A DNA stretch of 64,000 nucleotides from CF-118 sp035934385 (GTDB taxonomy: Bacteria > Chloroflexota > Dormibacteria > Dormibacterales > Dormibacteraceae). Under the pieces are notes generated by a model that was not told the DNA's origin, did no database searches, and saw nothing but the letters and a program-made list of their open reading frames with translations. Made by a program: the position numbers and the translations under genes. The stretch is from the NCBI GenBank assembly GCA_035934385.1, contig DASYXY010000014.1, forward strand, positions 137,089 through 201,088, read 5' to 3'. Positions 58,707 through 64,000 of this stretch are shown one piece after another (within the stretch, counting starts at the first letter, position 1; each line of letters starts with the position of its first letter).

Positions 58707-59537
58707 ATGGCGGTGGTTGATCGGCAGAGCGCCGGCGTTCCCATTGCGGGCGGCAAGCTGCCTGAAATCCTTCTGCCCAGCAACTGCCCTGGTTGCGGCG
58801 TCGGCCTCGTCCGCGAAAGGCTTCGCGCGCAGAACTATGTGTGCGACTGCGGCCACCACTTCCGCCTCGGCGCCGACGTGTGGATCCCGATCATCGCTGA
58901 CGAGGGCAGCTTCGAAGAGAGGTGGTCCGGCATAAGGTCCCACGACCTGCTGACCTGGACGGTGCCGAAGCGCTACGAAGAGGTCGTCGACGAGCTGCTG
59001 TCCGAGGGCATCAACGAGTCGGTCCGCACGGGCCCCTGCACGCTCAACGGCACGCCGATCTGGCTGGCCGCATTCGACTTCGGTTTCGTCGGCGGCACGC
59101 TGTCGATCGTCGCGGGCGAGCGCCTTGCGCGCGGCATGGAGCAGGCAGCTTCCTCAAGCGTGCCGTACGTGCTCGTGTGCGCGTCCGGCGGCGCGCGCAT
59201 GCAGGAGGGCGTGCTCGCGCTCATGCAGATGGCCAAGGTCAACGCCGTCGTGGGCGCGCTGCACAGGGCGCGCGTGCCCTACTTCTCGGTGCTGACGGAT
59301 CCGACGTTTGGGGGCACCGCGGCATCGCTGGCGTTGCTGGCCGACATCAACATCGCCGAGCCTGGCGCCGCGATCGGCTTCACCGGCCCGCGCGTGATCA
59401 AGCAGGCCACGTACGCCGACCTTCCGCCGGGTTTCCAGAGCGCCGACTTCCAGCTGTCGCATGGTCAGGTCGACCTCGTGGCGCCGCGGACCGAGCTGCG
59501 CCCGCTGCTCGCGCATCTCCTGGAGCTGTACGCATGA
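58707..59537 (+). CDS. accD: Acetyl-CoA carboxylase carboxyltransferase beta subunit
   Basis: 276 aa. The N-terminal zinc ribbon has NCPGCGVGL and VCDCGHHF, so the cysteines are C-x2-C-x15-C-x1-C; the last pair is one residue closer than the usual C-x2-C. The carboxyltransferase core has FVGGTLSIVAGERLARGM, CASGGARMQEG and SVLTDPTFGGTAAS. With AccA it transfers carboxyl from biotin to acetyl-CoA. The biotin carboxylase and carrier genes are not in the window. Confidence 0.93.
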   Translation: MAVVDRQSAGVPIAGGKLPEILLPSNCPGCGVGLVRERLRAQNYVCDCGHHFRLGADVWIPIIADEGSFEERWSGIRSHDLLTWTVPKRYEEVVDELLSEGINESVRTGPCTLNGTPIWLAAFDFGFVGGTLSIVAGERLARGMEQAASSSVPYVLVCASGGARMQEGVLALMQMAKVNAVVGALHRARVPYFSVLTDPTFGGTAASLALLADINIAEPGAAIGFTGPRVIKQATYADLPPGFQSADFQLSHGQVDLVAPRTELRPLLAHLLELYA

Positions 59538-60358
59538 GCGTCTGGGAGGTCGTCGAGCTGGCGCGCCATCCGGACCGCCCTTACTCGCTCGACTACATCA
59601 AGCGCCTTGCGCCCGACTTCGTCGAGCTGCATGGAGACCGGCTGTCGGCCGATGATCCCGCGTTGGTCGGAGGAGTCGGGCGGTGGCATGGGCGGACGAC
59701 GATGTTCCTCGGCCACCAGAAGGGACGCTCGCTGAAGGAGAGGGTGGCGCGGAACTGGGGGATGATGCACCCCGAGGGCTACCGCAAGGCGATCCGGCTG
59801 GCGCACCAGGCGGCCAAGTTCGGGTTCCCGATCGTCTCGCTCATCGACACGCCGGGCGCGTATCCAGGTGCAGGCGCTGAGGAACGCGGAATCGCATCGG
59901 CCATCGCGAGCGCGATCATGGAATGGTTCCGGATCCCGGTCCCGATCGTCGCCGCGGTGATCGGCGAAGGCGGCAGCGGCGGCGCTCTCGGGATGGGCGT
60001 GGCCGACCGCGTGATCATGCTGGAGTTCTCGATCTACTCGGTGGCGTCCCCCGAAGCCGCCGCTTCGATCGTCTGGCGCGACAACACGCGCAAGGTCGAG
60101 GCGGCCGAGCAACTGCAGCTCACTTCGCGCGAGATCCTTGCGATGGGCGTGGTCGAGGAGGTTGTGCGAGAGCCCGAGGGCAGCGCGCGAGCCGACCACG
60201 ACGCCGCCGCGGTGGCGCTGGACGCGGCGCTCCACCGCCACATGCAGCCGCTGCTCGAGATGCAAACCGAGCAACTGCTGCAGCATCGATACGAACGCTT
60301 CCGCTACATCGACTCTCTGATCAGGGCGGAGCCGCATTTCGGCCCCAAGGTCAACTAG
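59534..60358 (+). CDS. accA: Acetyl-CoA carboxylase carboxyltransferase alpha subunit
   Basis: 274 aa, shorter than the 319 aa E. coli protein because the N-terminal helices are reduced. DTPGAYPGAGAEERG, GEGGSGGALGMG and YSVASPEAAASIVWRD are the AccA signatures. The ATG overlaps the accD stop by 4 nt, giving equal synthesis of the two subunits. Confidence 0.94.
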   Translation: MSVWEVVELARHPDRPYSLDYIKRLAPDFVELHGDRLSADDPALVGGVGRWHGRTTMFLGHQKGRSLKERVARNWGMMHPEGYRKAIRLAHQAAKFGFPIVSLIDTPGAYPGAGAEERGIASAIASAIMEWFRIPVPIVAAVIGEGGSGGALGMGVADRVIMLEFSIYSVASPEAAASIVWRDNTRKVEAAEQLQLTSREILAMGVVEEVVREPEGSARADHDAAAVALDAALHRHMQPLLEMQTEQLLQHRYERFRYIDSLIRAEPHFGPKVN

Positions 60359-60365
60359 CGGCGCT

Positions 60366-60833
60366 TTGAGGGTCGTCGCGCAGCGCGCGGCCTCGGGCTC
60401 GGTGAGCTGGGACGAGGCCGGCGCGCAGAAGGTTGCAACCATCGGCCATGGTCTGGTGTTGTTGGTGGGTGCTGGGCCTGATGACGACGAGACGATCGTG
60501 CGGCGGATGGCGGACAAGCTCATCGACCTGCGTGTCTTCGCGGATGAAGCCGGCCGCATGAACCTGAGCCTGGCCGACGTGAAGGGTGAGGCGCTGGTCG
60601 TGTCCCAGTTCACCCTCTTTGCCGACATGAGCCGCGGCCGCCGGCCGAGTCTGCTCGGCGCCGGCGATCCCAAACGTGCCGAAGAGCTTTACGAGACGTT
60701 CGTCTCGCGATTTCGCGAACGTGGAATACAGACCCAGACCGGGAGTTTTGGTGCAGTCATGAGGGTCGGCATCGAGAACGACGGCCCGGTGACGCTGGTG
60801 CTTTCGTCCGACGACTGGCCGACACGTGTCTAG
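60366..60833 (+). CDS. dtd: D-aminoacyl-tRNA deacylase
   Basis: 155 aa. SQFTLFADMSRGRRPS and the Gly-cisPro region ENDGPVTLVL with TGSFGAVMRVGI are diagnostic of DTD. It removes D-amino acids and Gly mischarged on tRNA. A TTG start at 60366 gives RVVAQRAASGSVS, the normal N-terminus. It overlaps the following transporter gene by 8 nt. Confidence 0.93.
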   Translation: MRVVAQRAASGSVSWDEAGAQKVATIGHGLVLLVGAGPDDDETIVRRMADKLIDLRVFADEAGRMNLSLADVKGEALVVSQFTLFADMSRGRRPSLLGAGDPKRAEELYETFVSRFRERGIQTQTGSFGAVMRVGIENDGPVTLVLSSDDWPTRV

Positions 60834-61761
60834 CCGCCGGCAAGGCGCTCTGCCCTACCTGGCGTTCGTCGGCCTCGGACTGATCTGGGGGGCGTCGTTC
60901 CTCTTCTTCAAGCTCGGCGTGCAGGACATGAGCCCTCCGGTGCTCGTGTTCGTGCGGTCGGCGTCAGGGGCGCTCACTCTCGCGGCGATCATGTGGCTGT
61001 CGGGCAGATCGCTGACCGGCGGCAAGGTGCGTGAGCGGATCGTGCATTTCGTCATCATGGGCACCACGAACGCGGTCATCCCCTGGATCGCGATCGCGTG
61101 GGGCGAGCAGACCATCTCGAGCGGGCTCGCCAGCATCCTCAACGCCACGACCCCGTTCTGGACGGCGCTTTTCATCTACTGGGTGATTCCCCTCGAGCGT
61201 CCGAGCGTCATGAACTACGCGGGCGTTCTGCTCGGCATCGCGGGCGTGGTCATTCTGGTCATACCCGACATCTCCACGCACGGGCTGTCGGGCAACGTGC
61301 TCGGTGCTCTCGCGGTCGTGGTCGCCTCGATGTCCTACGCGGTCAGCGCCCTGTACCAGAGGGCCAGGATGCGGGGGATGGACATCTTCCAGCAGAGCCT
61401 CGGGCAGCTGGTCGCTTCGTCGCTCATCGCGCTCCCACTGGCGGCGCCATCGCTGCCTCGCGTCCACCTCGCGCTGCTGTCGATGGGCGCGGTGCTCGCG
61501 CTCGGCGCCGCGGGAAGCGGCGTCGCCTATCTGCTCTATTACTACACGCTGAACACTCTCGGCCCCGTGCGGGCAACCGGCGTCACATTCATCGTTCCGA
61601 TCACGGCGGTGTTCTGGGGCGTCGTTCTTCTGCATGAATCGCTCAGCCTGGCGATCATCGCCGGCATGATCGTCATCCTCGTGGGCATCGTGCTTACCAA
61701 CACGCGCCGCCGCGCCGCCGCGCGGCATGTCGTGAGCGAGAAGGAAAAGGCTGCCGTTTGA
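60826..61761 (+). CDS. EamA/DMT-superfamily transporter
   Basis: 311 aa with ten hydrophobic helices in two EamA repeats (first repeat about 10-145, second about 160-295). LIWGASFLFFKLGVQ at the start is typical. It is probably an inner-membrane exporter of amino acids or metabolites. GTG start overlaps dtd; its stop overlaps the dehydratase start. Confidence 0.88.
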   Translation: MSSRRQGALPYLAFVGLGLIWGASFLFFKLGVQDMSPPVLVFVRSASGALTLAAIMWLSGRSLTGGKVRERIVHFVIMGTTNAVIPWIAIAWGEQTISSGLASILNATTPFWTALFIYWVIPLERPSVMNYAGVLLGIAGVVILVIPDISTHGLSGNVLGALAVVVASMSYAVSALYQRARMRGMDIFQQSLGQLVASSLIALPLAAPSLPRVHLALLSMGAVLALGAAGSGVAYLLYYYTLNTLGPVRATGVTFIVPITAVFWGVVLLHESLSLAIIAGMIVILVGIVLTNTRRRAAARHVVSEKEKAAV

Positions 61762-62717
61762 GCGATTTCGTCGCCGAGCACTACGCCCAGGTGCGAGCGG
61801 CGGCCGAGCGCATCCGCGCGCATGTCCGGCGAACGCCGGCTCTCACCACCGACCTCGATCCCAGCCTGCGTCTGAAAGCCGAGTGCTTCCAGGTCACGGG
61901 GTCGTTCAAGCCACGTGGGGCCTTCAACGCCGTGCTTTCGCTGATGGCTCGCGGGCGGCCGAAGGGCGTGATCGCGGTGAGCTCGGGCAACCATGCTCAG
62001 GCGGTGGCGCTGGCGGCGCGGACCGTCGGAATCCCCGCGCTTATCTTGATTCCGGAGGACGCCAACCCGGCAAAGGTGGCCGCCACTCGGGCGCTTGGGG
62101 CGGAAGTAGTCCAGGAAGGCATCACCTTCGCCAACCGCGAAGCGCGTTTACTCGAGGTCATGGCCGAAAAGCAGTTCACGCTCGTCCATCCGTTCGACGA
62201 CTGGGACGTCATCCACGGCCAGGGATCGGCGGCCATGGAGCTTCTCGCCGATGCTCCGGACCTCGAGGTGCTGGCCTCGCCGGTCGGGGGCGGTGGCTTG
62301 CTGTCGGGAACGGCGATCTCCGGCCGCGCACACAGCCCCTCGATGAAGGTCATCGGCGTCGAACCGGAGCAGGCCGACGACGCGTACCGCACATGGAAGT
62401 CCGGCGCCATCCAGTCGCTCGCCACATCACCCCAGACGCTTGCCGACGGCGTGCGGACCACCGCCATCGGGCGGCGCAATTTCGAGGTGATGTTCGCCAA
62501 CCGGCTAGTCCACGCCATCGTGACTGTCAGCGAGGAGGAGATCGCCGAAGCGGTCCGCGTCGCCTGGACGCGTCTGAGGCTTGCGCTCGAGCCGACCGGC
62601 TGCCTGCCCCTCGCGGCCTACCTCGCCGGCAAGCTGCCCTCGGGCAGGATTGGGCTCATCATCAGCGGCGGCAACGCCAACTTCGGAACGGTGGCTAAAC
62701 TGCTCGAACACTCATGA
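61758..62717 (+). CDS. Threonine/serine dehydratase-like PLP enzyme (fold type II)
   Basis: 319 aa, catalytic domain only with no ACT regulatory domain. The PLP lysine is Lys51 in TGSFKPRGAFN; SSGNHAQAVALAAR binds the phosphate/carboxylate, and VGGGGLLSG is the glycine loop. It is likely a catabolic-type threonine ammonia-lyase or serine/hydroxyaspartate dehydratase. The TTG start overlaps the transporter stop (TTGA), suggesting that amino-acid breakdown and export are co-expressed. Confidence 0.87.
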   Translation: MSDFVAEHYAQVRAAAERIRAHVRRTPALTTDLDPSLRLKAECFQVTGSFKPRGAFNAVLSLMARGRPKGVIAVSSGNHAQAVALAARTVGIPALILIPEDANPAKVAATRALGAEVVQEGITFANREARLLEVMAEKQFTLVHPFDDWDVIHGQGSAAMELLADAPDLEVLASPVGGGGLLSGTAISGRAHSPSMKVIGVEPEQADDAYRTWKSGAIQSLATSPQTLADGVRTTAIGRRNFEVMFANRLVHAIVTVSEEEIAEAVRVAWTRLRLALEPTGCLPLAAYLAGKLPSGRIGLIISGGNANFGTVAKLLEHS

Positions 62718-63181
62718 TCCCGGTCAAAGAGGTGATGACCCGCAACGTCATCACCTTCAAGGAAGACACCCCGGTCGAAGAGATCGCGCAGACGCTCTCG
62801 AGCAAGCGAATCACAGGTGCGCCCGTGGTGGCCGGCGATGGCCTCGTGGTCGGAATCGTGTCTGAGGTAGACGTTTTCTCGAAGAAAGGAAAGTTCGCGC
62901 GCGACATCATGAGCCCGCACGTGATTTCCGTCACCGAGGAGACCGGGATCGATGAGGCCGCGCGCCTGCTGGCCGGCGAGCGCATCCGGCGGGTGCCTGT
63001 CATCAAGCGGGGCAAGATGGTCGGCCTGTTGAGCCGCTCCGACGTGCTGGACTTCTTCGCCAAGACCCGTTGGACATGCAACGTCTGCGGGCGCTGGGAG
63101 CGTGGGCTAGAGCGCCCGGAGCGCTGTTTCTCGTGCTCGAGCACCGACATCCACCTGGAGCGTGCGGATCCTGGGCACTGA
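62714..63181 (+). CDS. Tandem CBS-domain protein with C-terminal zinc ribbon
   Basis: 155 aa. Two CBS motifs (VKEVMTRNVITFKEDTPVEE and IMSPHVISVTEETGIDEAAR, each followed by a GIVSEVDV- or GLLSRSDV-type strand) fill residues 1-115. Then comes C-x2-C-x12-C-x2-C (CNVC...CFSC), a rubredoxin-like zinc ribbon. CBS pairs bind adenosine nucleotides and regulate partner enzymes. The ATG overlaps the dehydratase stop by 4 nt, so it may be the missing regulatory module of that enzyme; inferred. Confidence 0.85.
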   Translation: MIPVKEVMTRNVITFKEDTPVEEIAQTLSSKRITGAPVVAGDGLVVGIVSEVDVFSKKGKFARDIMSPHVISVTEETGIDEAARLLAGERIRRVPVIKRGKMVGLLSRSDVLDFFAKTRWTCNVCGRWERGLERPERCFSCSSTDIHLERADPGH

Positions 63182-64000
63182 GGAGCCTGCGGCTCGGCTG
63201 TCGCTGAAGGCCGAGAGCTTCGCCGAGTCGGTCATCCGCGAGATGACGCGGCAGAACCTCGAGCTGAACGGACCCGAGCGCGCCATCAACTTCGCGCAGG
63301 GATTCCCTGACTTCGACACCGACCCTCGAATCGTGGAGGCGGCGGTGCAAGCCCTGCGCGACGGTCACAACCAGTACGCGACCACGTGGGGCGCGGCGGC
63401 GCTGCGGGAGGCGGTCGCGCGCAAGCAATCGGCCGCGTGGGGACGGGAGGTCGACGCGGGCAAAGAGGTGACGGTTTCGAACGGCGCAACCGAGGCGATG
63501 ATCGCGGCGATGCTCGCTGCGGTCGACCCCGGCGACGAGGTGATCGTCTTCGAGCCCTTCTATGAGAACTACGGACCCGACTGCGTGATCAGTGGCGCCG
63601 TCCCGCGTTTTGTCGCGCTGCACCCTCCCGATTGGTCGTTTGACGAGGCGGAGCTGCGCGCGGCGTTCAACGCCAGGACGCGCGCCATCGTCGTCAACAC
63701 GCCGCACAACCCGACCGGCAAGGTGTACACGCGCGCGGAGCTCGAGCTGATCGCTCGGTTGTGTATCGAGCACGACGCGATCGCCATCACCGACGAGATC
63801 TACGAGCACCTCGTCTATGCGGGTGAGCACGTCAGCATCGCAACGCTGCCAGGAATGGCCGAGCGCACGATCACGATCAGCGGCGCCAGCAAGACCTACT
63901 CGATCACCGGCTGGCGGATCGGCTGGCTGATCGCGCCGGCGTCCCTGACCGCCGGCATCCGCAAGGTGCACGACTTCCTGACTGTCGGTGCCGCCCATCC
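63162..64000 (+). CDS. Class I/II PLP aminotransferase, 3' truncated by window edge
   Basis: At least 279 aa, open to the end of the window. NFAQGFPDFDTDP, HNQYATTWGAAALREAVA, NGATEAMIAAMLA, NTPHNPTGKVYTRAEL and the PLP lysine in SGASKTYSITGWRIGW identify a fold-type-I aminotransferase of the kynurenine/methionine aminotransferase kind. GTG 63162 overlaps the CBS gene by 20 nt and gives a sensible N-terminus; no strong ribosome-binding site decides the start. It continues the amino-acid-metabolism unit. Confidence 0.87.
   Translation, partial: MRILGTEEPAARLSLKAESFAESVIREMTRQNLELNGPERAINFAQGFPDFDTDPRIVEAAVQALRDGHNQYATTWGAAALREAVARKQSAAWGREVDAGKEVTVSNGATEAMIAAMLAAVDPGDEVIVFEPFYENYGPDCVISGAVPRFVALHPPDWSFDEAELRAAFNARTRAIVVNTPHNPTGKVYTRAELELIARLCIEHDAIAITDEIYEHLVYAGEHVSIATLPGMAERTITISGASKTYSITGWRIGWLIAPASLTAGIRKVHDFLTVGAAH

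Noticed and set aside
1..64000. tRNA, rRNA, CRISPR arrays, insertion sequences or prophage
   Set aside because: No cloverleaf-like intergenic sequence, no spaced direct-repeat array, no transposase or integrase reading frame; all gaps are short and GC content is even.

Overview
This is high-GC, gene-dense bacterial chromosome with no rRNA, tRNA, insertion sequence, phage gene or CRISPR array that I could see. Gene content and style suggest a soil-type bacterium of the Actinomycetota / Chloroflexota / Dormibacterota side of the tree. Pointers are GTG and TTG starts, chains of 4-nt ATGA/GTGA/TTGA overlaps, probable leaderless promoters, a PucR-type regulator in front of a fatty-acid-synthesis cluster, and an AdnAB-like helicase-nuclease pair. 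The phylum is inference. About 60 genes fill the window and no gap exceeds about 150 bp.

Left part (1-14.2 kb): one-carbon metabolism. A truncated methenyl-THF cyclohydrolase enters from the left edge. A tightly coupled minus-strand operon encodes a corrinoid protein, methyl-THF:corrinoid methyltransferase, a RamA-like [2Fe-2S]/ASKHA reactivase, a DUF1638 protein, a small 'virulence factor' family protein and a DinB-fold protein. It is divergent from an IclR regulator, with a compound inverted-repeat operator between them. Then follow a PotABCD-like ABC importer with a metallophosphoesterase, MetF and formate-THF ligase. Together these can move methyl groups from a corrinoid to THF and oxidise them toward formate. 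The enzyme that would methylate the corrinoid is not in the window.

14.2-22.6 kb: a small membrane protein; a beta-propeller lipoprotein translationally coupled to a NarL-type histidine kinase and response regulator; a dimethylglycine/sarcosine dehydrogenase-like flavoprotein with a choline-kinase-like protein; and a two-module VOC protein.

22.6-35.4 kb: a long minus-strand operon under a GntR/FCD regulator: metallophosphoesterase, APC permease, Fe-alcohol dehydrogenase, aldehyde dehydrogenase, nucleotidyltransferase, a second DMGDH-like flavoprotein, ETF beta, ETF alpha and a DgcB-like membrane Fe-S protein. It reads as catabolism of a methylated amino alcohol or N-methylglycine, with electrons going through ETF to the membrane.

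35.5-54.3 kb: MFS transporter, CPBP protease, DsbA-fold protein, a sigma-region-4/transmembrane fusion, two membrane glycosyltransferases, an AdnAB-like operon with a small third gene, a basic Ala/Lys-rich protein with a clear promoter/operator and terminator, PfkB kinase, ABC-2 exporter, HIT protein, DinB protein, dienelactone hydrolase and a PucR-like regulator.

54.4-64 kb: fabF-acpP-fabH-fabD-fabG-accD-accA, then dtd, an EamA transporter, a threonine-dehydratase-like enzyme, a CBS/zinc-ribbon protein and a truncated aminotransferase running off the right edge.
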